Shown piece by piece: positions 1 to 9,252 of a stretch of DNA of 64,000 bases. Position 1 is the stretch's first letter; each line of letters starts with the position of its first letter. The notes beneath the pieces were generated by a model, which ran no database searches, was not told where the DNA came from, and saw only the letters and a list, made by a program, of their open reading frames with translations. Location: assembly GCF_000423005.1 (NCBI RefSeq), contig NZ_AUHD01000001.1, positions 62,001-126,000 of the forward strand. Reading direction: 5' to 3'. Both the position numbers and the translations under genes were made by a program. The stretch comes from Gelidibacter mesophilus DSM 14095 (GTDB lineage Bacteria > Bacteroidota > Bacteroidia > Flavobacteriales > Flavobacteriaceae).

Positions 1-216
1 ATATTGGAAATTGAGGACAATGGATTAGGAATTGATTTAGAATTATATAGAAATGACTTGTTCCAGTTTAGAAAAACATTTCATCATATACGTGATTCTA
101 GAGGGGTGGGCTTATTCATTACTAAAAATCATATTGAAAGTATGGGAGGAAGAGTAGAGGTCAAAAGCCAAGTTAATGTGGGCTCAACCTTCAGCGTTTA
201 TTTTCAGAAAGCTTAA
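1..216 (+). CDS. Sensor histidine kinase, C-terminal fragment (HATPase domain)
   Basis: This is the last 71 codons of a protein that begins before the window; the frame is open from base 1. It carries two ATP-binding motifs of the histidine kinase GHKL fold: an N/G1-type box (EDNGLGID) and a G2-type box (RGVGLFITKNHIE), followed by the GG-RVEV-S-GSTF-V-F ending typical of the domain. It would be the catalytic ATPase part of a two-component or hybrid kinase, possibly with PAS domains upstream, but nothing of the sensor part is visible. The reading frame ends at a TAA just before a bidirectional terminator. The family call is firm; the signal sensed is unknown. Confidence 0.85.
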   Translation: MLEIEDNGLGIDLELYRNDLFQFRKTFHHIRDSRGVGLFITKNHIESMGGRVEVKSQVNVGSTFSVYFQKA

Positions 217-238
217 TACTTAGGACTTTTTATCAATA

Positions 239-298
239 AAAAAGCCACTTGAAACAATTAAATTAATTAATTCGTTTTATGTGGCTCAGTTTTTTTAA
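239..298. terminator. Bidirectional intrinsic terminator between kinase and accD
   Basis: An AGCCAC arm (243-248) pairs with GTGGCT (281-286). It is extended by A-rich sequence on the left and T-rich sequence on the right, so U-runs follow the stem on both strands. It lies between two convergent genes and would serve both. Confidence 0.65.
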
Positions 299-310
299 AT
301 GAGATTTAGA

Positions 311-1168
311 TTAAACCCGCAATGGTTGATTCGTGATCAAATCAATATAAAGGTTAATCTTGTTCTTCAAATCTTTACGTTCAGTAATAAAATCCAAGAA
401 TCCGTGTTCTAATAGAAATTCTGCGGTTTGGAAATCTTCCGGCAATTCCTGACCTGTGGTATCTCTCACGACACGTGGTCCTGCAAAACCAATCAAGGCT
501 CCTGGCTCACTGATGTTAATATCGCCCAGCATGGCAAAAGAGGCGGTTGTACCACCAGTTGTCGGGTCCGTGCATAAAGAGATATAAGGCAAACCGGCGT
601 CAGCCAACTGTGCCAACTTAGCCGATGTTTTTGCCAGTTGCATCAATGAAAGAGCAGCTTCTTGCATACGTGCACCTCCTGATTTTGAGATGATGATGAA
701 TGGCAATTTCTTCTTTAAGGCATATTCTCCAGCACGTGCAATTTTTTCGCCTACCACACTGCCCATAGAGCCCCCAATAAAGGCAAAATCCATACAGGCC
801 ACAACAATGTTTTTTCCTTTAGATTTACCTACGGCACAACGTACCGCATCCTTAAGTTTGGTTTTTTCTTCAGCGGCTTTTAAACGATCTGGATAAGCTT
901 TGGTATCTACAAATTTTAAAGGGTCTTTTGAAGATAAATTGGCATCCAATTCTTTGAATTTATTGTCATCAAACAGAATTTGAAAATACTCCTTGCTCCC
1001 AATTCTTACGTGGTATCCATCTTCTGGACTTACAAAAAAGTTCTTCTCAAGTTCTTCCGTATCTATAATTTTACCCGTTGGAGATTTATACCACAAGCCC
1101 TTCGGCGTGTCTTTTTTCTCCTCTGTAGTAGTGGTGATTCCTTTTGTTTTTCTTTTAAACCAAGACAT
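311..1168 (-). CDS. accD: Acetyl-CoA carboxylase carboxyltransferase subunit beta
   Basis: This is the 285-residue carboxyltransferase beta subunit, which together with AccA transfers the carboxyl group from carboxybiotin to acetyl-CoA in the first step of fatty-acid synthesis in the cytoplasm. The crotonase-like core is clear, with [22 protein letters not shown] and [15 protein letters not shown]. The N-terminal region aligns with the zinc ribbon of the E. coli protein, but all four ligand cysteines are replaced (Ser29, Gly32, Ser47, Asp50), so this version should not bind zinc there. As far as I recall, other flavobacterial AccD proteins share this loss. It lies 116 bp downstream of the aldolase on the same strand. 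Its 3' end faces the bidirectional terminator. Confidence 0.96.
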   Translation of the reverse strand: MSWFKRKTKGITTTTEEKKDTPKGLWYKSPTGKIIDTEELEKNFFVSPEDGYHVRIGSKEYFQILFDDNKFKELDANLSSKDPLKFVDTKAYPDRLKAAEEKTKLKDAVRCAVGKSKGKNIVVACMDFAFIGGSMGSVVGEKIARAGEYALKKKLPFIIISKSGGARMQEAALSLMQLAKTSAKLAQLADAGLPYISLCTDPTTGGTTASFAMLGDINISEPGALIGFAGPRVVRDTTGQELPEDFQTAEFLLEHGFLDFITERKDLKNKINLYIDLITNQPLRV

Positions 1169-1184
1169 AGTGACTTATGATTTA

Positions 1185-1207
1185 CATTCCTGCGTAGGCA
1201 GAAATCT
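1185..1207. repeat. Short palindromic intergenic repeat
   Basis: The sequence ATTCCTGCGTAGGCAGAAAT contains CTGC (1190-1193) and GCAG (1198-1201) arms. It resembles the ATTCCTGCGAAAGCAGG element at 62200-62223 in this window. It sits between fbaA and accD. Confidence 0.5.
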
Positions 1208-1284
1208 TATGATTAGATGATTATAACCGGTCTTATAATTTTTTCAAGTGATTAGGAGAAAACATCCCAAAACCTGCCGCAAAG

Positions 1285-2352
1285 TTATAAAGTATTTACG
1301 TTATTTAAATCTTCAAAGGCCTTTTTTAATCTCTCAACAAAGGTTTCTTCACCTTTTCTGAGCCAAACACGTGGATCATAATACTTTTTGTTTGGAGAAT
1401 CGTCACCATCAGGACTTCCAATTTGCGATTGTAAATAAGCCTCATGATTTTTATAATAATCACGGATTCCGGTCATAAATGCATATTGCATATCCGTGTC
1501 AATATTCATTTTAATTACTCCATAACCTATTGCTTCTCTGATTTCTTCAACACTAGAACCTGATCCGCCATGGAATACAAAGTCAATATGATTGTGAGGT
1601 AAATCATGCTTTTTAGATAAGAACTCCTGTGAGTTTTTAAGAATTTTTGGAGTTAATTTTACGTTTCCAGGTTTGTATACGCCATGTACGTTTCCAAAAG
1701 CTGCGGCAATTGTAAATTGATCGCTCACTTTACTCAATTCTTCATAAGCATAGGCCACTTCTTCTGGTTGTGTGTATAATTTAGAAACGTCTACATCTGA
1801 ATTATCAACGCCATCTTCTTCACCACCCGTTATCCCTAATTCAATTTCTAAAGTCATGCCCATTTTGCTCATACGCTTCAAATAGGTCTTGCATATTTCG
1901 ATATTCTCTTCAATAGGTTCCTCAGATAAGTCAATCATATGAGAACTGTATAAAGGCTTTCCAGTTTCTTTAAAGTGCTGTTCACTGGCATCTAAAAGTC
2001 CATCAATCCACGGCAATAATTTTTTTGCGGCATGGTCCGTGTGTAAAATTACCGGAACACCATAAGCTTCTGCCATAAGATGCACGTGTTTTGCTCCAGC
2101 AACCGCGCCAGCAATAGCAGCTTTTTGTCCGTCATTACTCAAGCCTTTACCTGCATTAAAAACAGCACCACCATTAGAAAACTGAATGATAACCGGTGCA
2201 TTTAAAGCTGCAGCAGTTTCTAAAACTCCATTAATGGTGTTGGATCCAATAACGTTGACCGCTGGTAAAGCGAATTGTTTTTCTTTTGCCAATTTAAAAA
2301 TAGCCTGTACCTCTTTGCCTGTTGCAACTCCTGGCTTTATGTTGTGACTCAT
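1285..2352 (-). CDS. fbaA: Fructose-bisphosphate aldolase, class II
   Basis: This 355-residue protein is a class IIa zinc aldolase that cleaves fructose 1,6-bisphosphate to dihydroxyacetone phosphate and glyceraldehyde 3-phosphate (and the reverse in gluconeogenesis). HTDHAAKK near residues 104-111 supplies a catalytic Asp and a zinc-ligand His. Later, FVFHGGSGSS and MNIDTDMQYAF form the phosphate-binding loops. Its length matches the long (E. coli FbaA-like) class. The ATG at 2352 gives an N-terminus typical of flavobacterial homologues. It lies upstream of accD on the same strand with a 116 bp gap, so co-transcription is possible but not shown. Confidence 0.97.
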   Translation of the reverse strand: MSHNIKPGVATGKEVQAIFKLAKEKQFALPAVNVIGSNTINGVLETAAALNAPVIIQFSNGGAVFNAGKGLSNDGQKAAIAGAVAGAKHVHLMAEAYGVPVILHTDHAAKKLLPWIDGLLDASEQHFKETGKPLYSSHMIDLSEEPIEENIEICKTYLKRMSKMGMTLEIELGITGGEEDGVDNSDVDVSKLYTQPEEVAYAYEELSKVSDQFTIAAAFGNVHGVYKPGNVKLTPKILKNSQEFLSKKHDLPHNHIDFVFHGGSGSSVEEIREAIGYGVIKMNIDTDMQYAFMTGIRDYYKNHEAYLQSQIGSPDGDDSPNKKYYDPRVWLRKGEETFVERLKKAFEDLNNVNTL

Positions 2353-2663
2353 ATTGTTTTGTTATTTTAATTAGTTTCAAAAATAATGAAATTAAAGCAA
2401 AATCATAGTTTTGATAGGGTTGTTTTATAAACATATCACCTTTTTAAACCGAAATCGATATAGTCTGAGAGCTGCAACCAGCTCTAGAAATTAAATTGAT
2501 CAACCGCATATATTCTGAGGATATCTTTGCTATTATTAGCTTCAGAAATTACTATATAATATGCACTGTCGAGATTGCTTTTTTGGTTAGTGCGAGTTTC
2601 ACGGATTTAACTAAGGATGGTCAATTTTTATCTTTTATTATGAAAGGGATGAAATTTGTGTTC
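2353..2663. other. Intergenic region upstream of fbaA
   Basis: This 311 bp stretch carries no convincing gene. It should contain the fbaA promoter (minus strand). The only structure I see is a perfect 7-bp stem with a CAAC loop at 2468-2485, without a flanking U-run on either strand. A short + frame across 2496-2699 overlaps the end of the next gene and has no protein-like features. Confidence 0.5.
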
Positions 2664-5198
2664 TTAAAAAGGATAGTTAATCCCAATATTAAAAACTGAA
2701 TTGCCAAAGTTGTAATCCTTAAACCAGCGGTTTCCTAAGTCATAGGAAGGATCATAAGTTTTAAATCCAATATCGAGACGGATGACAAAGAAGCTGAAAT
2801 CATACCGCAAGCCAAACCCTGATCCTACGGCAATGTCTTTTAAAGAGCTAAAACTATCGAAGGTCTGCGCCGGATCTGTGACATCGTCAAACACGTTCCA
2901 GATGTTTCCAGCGTCAACAAAAAAGGCACCGTATAAAGAGCCAAAAAGATTAAAACGTTGTTCCACACTAAAGTGTAGTTTGAAATTGGCCTCGTTGAAT
3001 TCATTGGTCGATTTTAAGCTGCCTGGACCTAGGTTATAAGCCGTCCACGCGCGATTGTCATTGGGACCACCAGCAAAGAAGCTTTTTGAGAATGGAATAT
3101 TGGTAGCATTGCCATAAGGGATTGCAATACCTGCGTAACTTCTAACGGCAAGAACATTCTTCTTTCCTAAGTCCCAGTACTTAACGTAATCAAACTCCGT
3201 TTTGGCATATTGTGAAAACGCCACCCCAAAAACCTCATAACGATCACTCTCGTTCTTTCCGGCGCCTGTAAGTTTTGAAAGACCGTTCAATATGTTTCCT
3301 GCAAATTCGACTCTAAGTCTGATGATGGAAAAATCATTGTCGAAAATATTTTCTCTTCTATTTTTAATATAATTAAAGCTTGAAGAAATGATGAGGTTAT
3401 TTTCAGTCAACCTTGTTTTTCTTTGGTCAATATTGCTTACGGTTTTATACTCTTGATCTGTTGGGGTTAATGCGGTATCATCGTCAAGAACATCAAAAAT
3501 AAACTGATCTGCTCCATCAGGAATGGATAAATTGTCGTCGTCATCAATATAATTAATGTCTTTTGCAATACTGTTCAGACTGTTGTAAGAATTTTGGTAG
3601 ACCCCAAAGTAATTATCGACATTAAGGTTTTTGACAAATTGGGCATTAAAGAGATCAAGCGTGTTCGTCACTTTTTGATTAGGATACCAATTATAGCTCA
3701 ACATTCCGGTAAAGGTTTGTTTGTCCAATCCTATATTGCGCTGGCTTGTGGCCGCAGTACTGATTCGAGTGCTTGGCGACATGTATTTTGGGATGATCCT
3801 ATCTGTATTTAGCGGAAAAAATAAACGAGGAATGGTGAGTTTGACCGTTGCGCCAACCTCAGTAATATCAAAAAATGAATCTTTATTGTTTCGTGCTTCC
3901 TTTGAAGCGCCGATGGAGCCTAGCCCGGAAACTTCTAAGGTTTCTGCTCCTCTAAAAACGTTCCTGATCAGAAGGCCACCGCTAAATCCTAACCCAATAG
4001 TTTGGATATTGCTTTGAGACACTTCAGCATTGAAATTAAGCCCGAATTTTTTCTTTGGAATTAAATAGATATTGGCCGTTAAAGTGGTGTCCTGTACATT
4101 CTCTATATATTCAATGTTTGGATATTTAAACGTCCTAAGCTCGCTCAAATAACGATAAGTCCGGGTGCGGTTGATATCCTTAAAGACAGCATCTTTGGTG
4201 ATAAATACGGCATCTGTTAAAGCTTTTGCTCTGTATTTGGACTTTCCGTAGCTGTAAATATTAAACCCTTTATAGTTGATGGTGTCTGTGGGTGGAAGGT
4301 TTTTATTTTGATAGGAGTCATCCGTAAAAATGTTGACATCCTTAATTTTGTAAATCTTGAACGGCCTTACCTGCACGGAATCATCATACCTGATCATTCT
4401 ATTTTGAATGATAATATCAGTGTTTACTTTTCTATGAGTACCAATCGTATCGATTTCAAAGGTGATATAATCCTGGGCGAAATGATAAAGTCCCGAATTG
4501 CGCAATTCGGTCGTTAAACGATCCCGTTCATTGGTGAGGTTGGCCTCTTTAAACTGTTCGCCCGTAACAATCAGTGAGTTGTTTTTGAGCGATTTATAAA
4601 GCGTATCTATGACTGGTGACGATATTTTCGTTCTAATCGAATCCAAATAATAAGGATTTCCCGTCTCTATATAAAAGTTTAAATTTGCCCTTTTGGTATT
4701 TGTTGTATCTACTTTGTAGAAAGCATCGGCATTGAACCACCCATTTTTGTAGTAATACGTTTTAAGATTTGTAGTAGATTTTTCCGCTTTTAAAGGACTG
4801 ATAATTACAGGCGGCTCTCCCGTTGACTTGAGCCAACTGTTAAAATCTCGTTTTGAATTGATTATCTCTTCATACTGCTTGAGTGAAATAAAGTTTTTTA
4901 GTCCTGTTTTTGGATTGTCGGGATTTCTATATTTGGCTTCTAGGATCGAATCGATATTAGGTCGTGCCAAATTGTATATATTGAGCCTGATTGGAATTCC
5001 GAAAAAGGGGACTTTTCCGTTTGGTTTTTGATACAGTAAGCTGTTAAGGGCGTCAGTGTTATTTTTTTTGTCGTTGACGTAAACAGTGTTCTTCATTAGC
5101 AAAAGTTCATCATCGTTAACACGTTTTACCGCATTACAAGCAGACAGCATTATGAATAATGTCGTTATAAATGATATTTTTGCAATCTTAAGTCTCAA
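2664..5198 (-). CDS. TamA/BamA-family outer membrane lipoprotein (TamL-like)
   Basis: This 844-residue protein starts with a lipoprotein signal (lipobox LSAC, Cys21). It continues with POTRA-like repeats through roughly the first half and ends in a surface-antigen/Omp85 beta-barrel terminating in Phe (GINYPF). In Bacteroidota, lipidated Omp85 proteins of this size are the TamL type and are linked to TamB for outer-membrane or lipid transport functions. FAGGPNDNRAWTAYNLGPG is the conserved barrel segment that carries the lid-lock type motif. tamB is not adjacent here. It is divergently oriented from the rRNA methyltransferase at 5316, with a 117 bp shared upstream region. The family is firm; the exact role is inferred. 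Confidence 0.88.
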   Translation of the reverse strand: MRLKIAKISFITTLFIMLSACNAVKRVNDDELLLMKNTVYVNDKKNNTDALNSLLYQKPNGKVPFFGIPIRLNIYNLARPNIDSILEAKYRNPDNPKTGLKNFISLKQYEEIINSKRDFNSWLKSTGEPPVIISPLKAEKSTTNLKTYYYKNGWFNADAFYKVDTTNTKRANLNFYIETGNPYYLDSIRTKISSPVIDTLYKSLKNNSLIVTGEQFKEANLTNERDRLTTELRNSGLYHFAQDYITFEIDTIGTHRKVNTDIIIQNRMIRYDDSVQVRPFKIYKIKDVNIFTDDSYQNKNLPPTDTINYKGFNIYSYGKSKYRAKALTDAVFITKDAVFKDINRTRTYRYLSELRTFKYPNIEYIENVQDTTLTANIYLIPKKKFGLNFNAEVSQSNIQTIGLGFSGGLLIRNVFRGAETLEVSGLGSIGASKEARNNKDSFFDITEVGATVKLTIPRLFFPLNTDRIIPKYMSPSTRISTAATSQRNIGLDKQTFTGMLSYNWYPNQKVTNTLDLFNAQFVKNLNVDNYFGVYQNSYNSLNSIAKDINYIDDDDNLSIPDGADQFIFDVLDDDTALTPTDQEYKTVSNIDQRKTRLTENNLIISSSFNYIKNRRENIFDNDFSIIRLRVEFAGNILNGLSKLTGAGKNESDRYEVFGVAFSQYAKTEFDYVKYWDLGKKNVLAVRSYAGIAIPYGNATNIPFSKSFFAGGPNDNRAWTAYNLGPGSLKSTNEFNEANFKLHFSVEQRFNLFGSLYGAFFVDAGNIWNVFDDVTDPAQTFDSFSSLKDIAVGSGFGLRYDFSFFVIRLDIGFKTYDPSYDLGNRWFKDYNFGNSVFNIGINYPF

Positions 5199-5315
5199 AG
5201 GAAAATAGATATAACTATTGATGGGGTCAAATTTACTGTATTTAAAGGTGGTAAAACAAACATTAAAAAAATCCTTAGTAGGAATTATTAACGTAACAAA
5301 AGTAAATACATTTTA

Positions 5316-6041
5316 ATGTTAACAAAGAATCAGATAAAATTAATTACGAGCCTAGGACAAAAAAAGCAACGCACGAAGCATCAGCTTTTTATTGTTGAAG
5401 GAAAAAAGGGGGTTGATGAGTTTTTAAAATCTGATGTCCGCTTAAATCATCTGTATGCTGTAACTGATCAATATGATTGCCCACCTGAAAAATTCAGTTT
5501 GATTTCTGAACCTGATCTCAAGAAAATAAGTGCTTTAACCACCCCGCAACAAGTGGTCGGCATTTTTGAAATTCCTAACCCTAAAAAAGTGTCCCAAGAC
5601 CATCTAATTTTGGCATTGGACGCTGTGCGAGACCCGGGTAATTTGGGGACGATTATTAGACTTTGTGATTGGTTTGGGATAGAGCATTTGGTATGTAGCG
5701 AGACGACTGTGGATTGTTACAATCCCAAAGTGGTGCAAGCCACTATGGGCTCTTTAACCAGGGTCCATGTGAATTACCTGAATTTAGAAGAATTTTTAAG
5801 AGAGGCCGACCTTCAAAAGTTTGGGGCTTTTATGGATGGAATTAATGTTTATGGAAGTGTACTGCCTGAAAAGGGCATATTGATAATGGGCAATGAAGCC
5901 AACGGCATTTCGGCAGAAATAGAAGCGCTTATTGAGAATAGGATAAGCATCCCTAGTTTTAGCCAACATCATGCCACTGAAAGTTTAAATGTAGCTACCG
6001 CAACGGCTATTTTGTTGAGTGAGTTTAAAAGGAGGGGGTAG
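5316..6041 (+). CDS. TrmH/SpoU-family RNA 2'-O-methyltransferase
   Basis: This 241-residue SPOUT-class RNA ribose methyltransferase resembles RlmB/TsnR. An N-terminal substrate-binding domain (about 1-90, with HQLFIVEGKKGVDE) precedes the knotted methylase domain. SPOUT motifs are visible: DAVRDPGNLGTIIRLCDWFG (motif 1), MGNEANGIS (motif 2) and SLNVATATAILL (motif 3). It is expected to 2'-O-methylate an rRNA or tRNA residue using SAM. The target cannot be read from the sequence. It is monocistronic, divergent from the TamL-like gene and convergent with porT. Confidence 0.93.
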   Translation: MLTKNQIKLITSLGQKKQRTKHQLFIVEGKKGVDEFLKSDVRLNHLYAVTDQYDCPPEKFSLISEPDLKKISALTTPQQVVGIFEIPNPKKVSQDHLILALDAVRDPGNLGTIIRLCDWFGIEHLVCSETTVDCYNPKVVQATMGSLTRVHVNYLNLEEFLREADLQKFGAFMDGINVYGSVLPEKGILIMGNEANGISAEIEALIENRISIPSFSQHHATESLNVATATAILLSEFKRRG

Positions 6042-6111
6042 GGATTAGAGGACGTTTATCATTTAGTTTAGTAGGCAGTTTTCCAAAATGCGCGAAATCC
6101 ATGGGAGCCTT

Positions 6112-6825
6112 TTATTGAAACGTGAAATTCACAAAAACACCCCGTGTTTTCATTGTAGCCACATTGCCTGTCCACGGGCTGTCAATATCTGAATCTATAA
6201 CCAGTTCATCATTAATGGCAAAAATCCCTCTTATGGAAGGGGTGAACTTAAACCATTCCAAATACAGGTCAACGCCAAAACCCACCTCATAAAAGAACAT
6301 CCCTTTTTTGGTACGGAACTGGCCCGCACTGTTGTCGTCGGGATTATCTTCATTACTTGATAAGTTCAATGCCGTAGAAAAACCTCCAACTAAAAAAGGT
6401 TTAAAATTATTAATCCGTTTGGTCGATGCTTTTAACAATAAGGGGAAATGAATATAAGTGGATTTGACTTCCCGCAATAAGTCTGATTGATTGAATGACA
6501 TACCCTCAAAATAGCTTTCATCATATTGCAGGTTTCTTTGAGAAATATACAAACCTGGTTCAAAGCGCAGATTAAAATACTCATTGATCCTTAAATCGCC
6601 AATTAAACCTACATTAAAACCGACATTGGTTTGAACATGAATATCTTTTAGATCTTGTTCGTATTCAAATTTAAAATCATAGCTATTAAAGCCTAGAAAA
6701 TAGCCCCAAGTCAATAATTGCTTATCGAAATTCTCTTGGTTTTTAATCTTTTCTTTAGTGAATAATTGGGCTGATGCTGAATTGCAAATCAGTAAAAGCA
6801 GTATGATTATGCTGGTTCTTTTCAT
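6112..6825 (-). CDS. porT: Type IX secretion/gliding outer-membrane protein PorT
   Basis: This 237-residue outer-membrane beta-barrel protein has a Sec signal peptide (hydrophobic residues 4-15, cleavage after SASA). It then alternates amphipathic strands and ends in an aromatic residue (FVNFTFQ). Size, fold and position directly downstream of ubiE match PorT (SprT), a component needed for type IX secretion in Bacteroidota; the ubiE-porT order is conserved in the group from what I know. It lies 37 bp from ubiE on the same strand, which suggests one transcript. A generic porin-family assignment is the alternative if synteny is discounted. Confidence 0.82.
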   Translation of the reverse strand: MKRTSIIILLLLICNSASAQLFTKEKIKNQENFDKQLLTWGYFLGFNSYDFKFEYEQDLKDIHVQTNVGFNVGLIGDLRINEYFNLRFEPGLYISQRNLQYDESYFEGMSFNQSDLLREVKSTYIHFPLLLKASTKRINNFKPFLVGGFSTALNLSSNEDNPDDNSAGQFRTKKGMFFYEVGFGVDLYLEWFKFTPSIRGIFAINDELVIDSDIDSPWTGNVATMKTRGVFVNFTFQ

Positions 6826-6862
6826 TCTTTAGAGGTTCTGGATCTAATTTGTTTGGAGCTAT

Positions 6863-7591
6863 TTACTTGTTTGCCGTATAAATGGTTGCCACTCCAAAGG
6901 TTTGTGGCAAATCCTTCACATTACTAAACCCAATTTCTCTTAAAATATTGTTTAAAGCTTCTCCGTAAGGAAAAACAGAAGCTGATTCACTCAAATATGA
7001 ATACGCCACCCGATCTCTTGAACACACTTTTCCGATGGTTGGCAAAACGTATTTAGAATAGAATTTGTAGCCTTGTTTATAGGGTGTTTTTATGGGAACA
7101 GAGGTTTCCAAAATCACAAATATTCCATTAGGTTTTAAAACCCGTAAAATTTCAGAAAGCCCTTTCTCTAGATTTTCAAAATTTCTAACCCCAAATGCTA
7201 CAGAAATAGCATCAAAACTATTATCCTCAAAAGGAAGGTCTTCAGAATCACCAAGCATCATTTTAATTTTGTGATCCAATTTACGTTCGGCAATTTTTTT
7301 TCGGCCCACCTCAAGCATGCCCTCACTAATATCTAGGCCTATAATTTCTTTTGCGTTGGTTTTAGCAAGATTTATTGCCAAATCACCCGTTCCAGTAGCT
7401 ATATCAAGAATTCGGTTAGCATTAGATTTTGTAATGATGTCAACAACTTTTTTTCGCCATTTAACATCAATTCCAAAAGAAATAACGCGGTTTAATCCAT
7501 CATATTCGTTTGAAATTGTATCAAACATTTGAGCCACCTGTTGCTTTTTGTTCAACTCACTATCCTTATATGGCTTCACTTTTTCTGACAT
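6863..7591 (-). CDS. ubiE: Demethylmenaquinone methyltransferase
   Basis: This 242-residue class I SAM methyltransferase (UbiE/MenG/COQ5 family) carries out the last C-methylation in menaquinone synthesis. Motif I is [12 protein letters not shown]. The family signatures are [17 protein letters not shown] near the N-terminus and [15 protein letters not shown] in the middle. Because flavobacteria use menaquinone, the MenG activity is the relevant one, and its product would be the quinone substrate of the Na+-NQR complex encoded further along. It precedes porT. Confidence 0.95.
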   Translation of the reverse strand: MSEKVKPYKDSELNKKQQVAQMFDTISNEYDGLNRVISFGIDVKWRKKVVDIITKSNANRILDIATGTGDLAINLAKTNAKEIIGLDISEGMLEVGRKKIAERKLDHKIKMMLGDSEDLPFEDNSFDAISVAFGVRNFENLEKGLSEILRVLKPNGIFVILETSVPIKTPYKQGYKFYSKYVLPTIGKVCSRDRVAYSYLSESASVFPYGEALNNILREIGFSNVKDLPQTFGVATIYTANK

Positions 7592-7766
7592 ACCAATGTT
7601 TTTGCCAAAATTACATATTTTTTCATTGCAAATTCGGCAACTTTAAATGAAAAGCTAAAATGAAATGGACTTTATCTAAAGAGATAACGCTTTCTAACAA
7701 TGTACTTTGATATTTTGAAAATTTATTATAACAGTTGTAAATTTTAACGGAGACTTTTAAATGTTT

Positions 7767-7774
7767 TATATTTG
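7767..7774 (+). promoter_or_regulatory. Bacteroidota -7 box upstream of trkA
   Basis: TATATTTG matches the Bacteroidota -7 consensus TAnnTTTG and ends 25 bp before the trkA ATG. No good TTTG -33 element at the expected distance is visible (TTTA at 7743-7746 is the nearest), so this is a motif match only. Confidence 0.45.
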
Positions 7775-7799
7775 TGTGACGTTTTGAATACAAAATTAA

Positions 7800-9149
7800 A
7801 TGAAAATAATCATTGCAGGTGCAGGTGAAGTCGGATTCCATTTGGCGAAGTTACTATCCTACGAATCACAAGAGATCACGTTATTAGATACAAAAAAGGC
7901 CAGTTTGGTTTATGCCATCGATCATTTGGATATCAGAGTTATTAAAGGTGACACCACCTCAATTGCGGTTTTAAAGGATGCTCGCATTGAAAGTTCAGAC
8001 CTATTTATTGCTGTAACTTCTTCAGAAACCACAAATATTACCGCCTGTGTTTTGGCAAAACAACTAGGTGCGAGACGAACCATTGCGAGAATTTCAAATA
8101 CAGAATTTATTGACCAAAAGGACGAGGTTGGTTTTTCTAAATTTGGCATCGACGAACTAATTTCACCAGAATCTTTAGCTGCAGGAGAAATAGAGCTGCT
8201 TTTAAACCAATATGGTTTTGATGATGGTTATGAATTTGAGGAAGGCGCACTGACCATGCTGAGTTTGAGGTTGTCAAAGACGGCACTTTTTGTTGATAAA
8301 ACGGTTCAGGAAGCTGCGGAGGTATTTCCTCAACTTCATTTTGTACCAATCGCGATTCAGCGGTTCGGAACACAATATACCATCATACCTCGTGGCGACA
8401 CGCAATTTAAGGAAGGCGATAAAGTGATTTTTGTGACCTCAAAAGGGGGAGCAGAAGAGTTGTTTGGACTTTCAGGAAAAATGAGATTGGATGTTAAGAA
8501 TGTCATGATTCTTGGTGGTAGTAAGATTGGTCATAAAACAGCGAAAGACTTATGTGCCGCCAAATTCAATGTTAAGCTGGTAGAAAGTGATAAGGATGTG
8601 GCCTTTGAGATGGCCGATGATTTGCCGAACGCTTTAGTCATACATGGCGATGGACGAAATGTGGATTTGTTGGAAGAAGAGAATATTAGCAATATGGATG
8701 CTTTCATTGCGGTGACTGGAAATTCAGAAACTAATATCATGTCATGTTTAGTGGCCAAATCTAAAGGTGTGAAAAAAACCATTGCCTTAGTTGAAAACAT
8801 GGATTACTATCAAATCTCTGAATCTATTGGAATTGACACCTTGATCAATAAGAAGCTCTTGGCAGCCAATAATATTTTTAGATACATCCGTAAAGGTGAA
8901 GTGGTAGCAATGACCAAGCTCAATAATATGAATGCGGAGTTGTTGGAGTTTGTGGTAAAGACCCGATCAAAAATTACGGACAAGTTTATCAAGGATTTGG
9001 ATTTTCCGCGCTCGGCCATTATTGGTGGTGTGATCCGGAATGGGAAAGGAATTATTCCGCTGGGAGATTTTAAAGTACAAGCTGGAGATAGAGTAGTGGT
9101 CTGTTGTCTTCCTAAGTCTATAACTGACGTTGAAAAACTCTTTTTTTAA
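7800..9149 (+). CDS. trkA: Trk potassium uptake regulatory protein TrkA
   Basis: This 449-residue cytoplasmic regulator is the NAD(H)-binding partner of the TrkH channel. It has the two-fold repeat of RCK/TrkA-N plus TrkA-C modules. The first Rossmann motif is at the very N-terminus (GAGEVGFHLAKLL), and the second, GGSKIGHKTAKDL, lies near residue 240. The ATG at 7800 is fixed by that first motif. The trkH gene follows after 103 bp on the same strand, giving the two-gene K+ uptake unit common in marine Bacteroidota. Confidence 0.96.
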   Translation: MKIIIAGAGEVGFHLAKLLSYESQEITLLDTKKASLVYAIDHLDIRVIKGDTTSIAVLKDARIESSDLFIAVTSSETTNITACVLAKQLGARRTIARISNTEFIDQKDEVGFSKFGIDELISPESLAAGEIELLLNQYGFDDGYEFEEGALTMLSLRLSKTALFVDKTVQEAAEVFPQLHFVPIAIQRFGTQYTIIPRGDTQFKEGDKVIFVTSKGGAEELFGLSGKMRLDVKNVMILGGSKIGHKTAKDLCAAKFNVKLVESDKDVAFEMADDLPNALVIHGDGRNVDLLEEENISNMDAFIAVTGNSETNIMSCLVAKSKGVKKTIALVENMDYYQISESIGIDTLINKKLLAANNIFRYIRKGEVVAMTKLNNMNAELLEFVVKTRSKITDKFIKDLDFPRSAIIGGVIRNGKGIIPLGDFKVQAGDRVVVCCLPKSITDVEKLFF

Positions 9150-9252
9150 GCCGTTAAATTATATAATAGCATCTTTATAACTTCACATTTAATTAAATAG
9201 GAATACGTCGACGGTCTTTGACTTTAAGTCTGCCATTTTTGTAAGAAACTCT

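Noticed and set aside
2496-2699. 67-codon + frame between fbaA and the TamL-like gene
   Set aside because: It runs into the 3' end of the TamL-like gene on the opposite strand and has no protein-like pattern.
7623-7841. 72-codon minus-strand frame upstream of trkA
   Set aside because: It covers the trkA promoter and start region, has odd composition (MESDFTCTCNDYFHL) and no family features.
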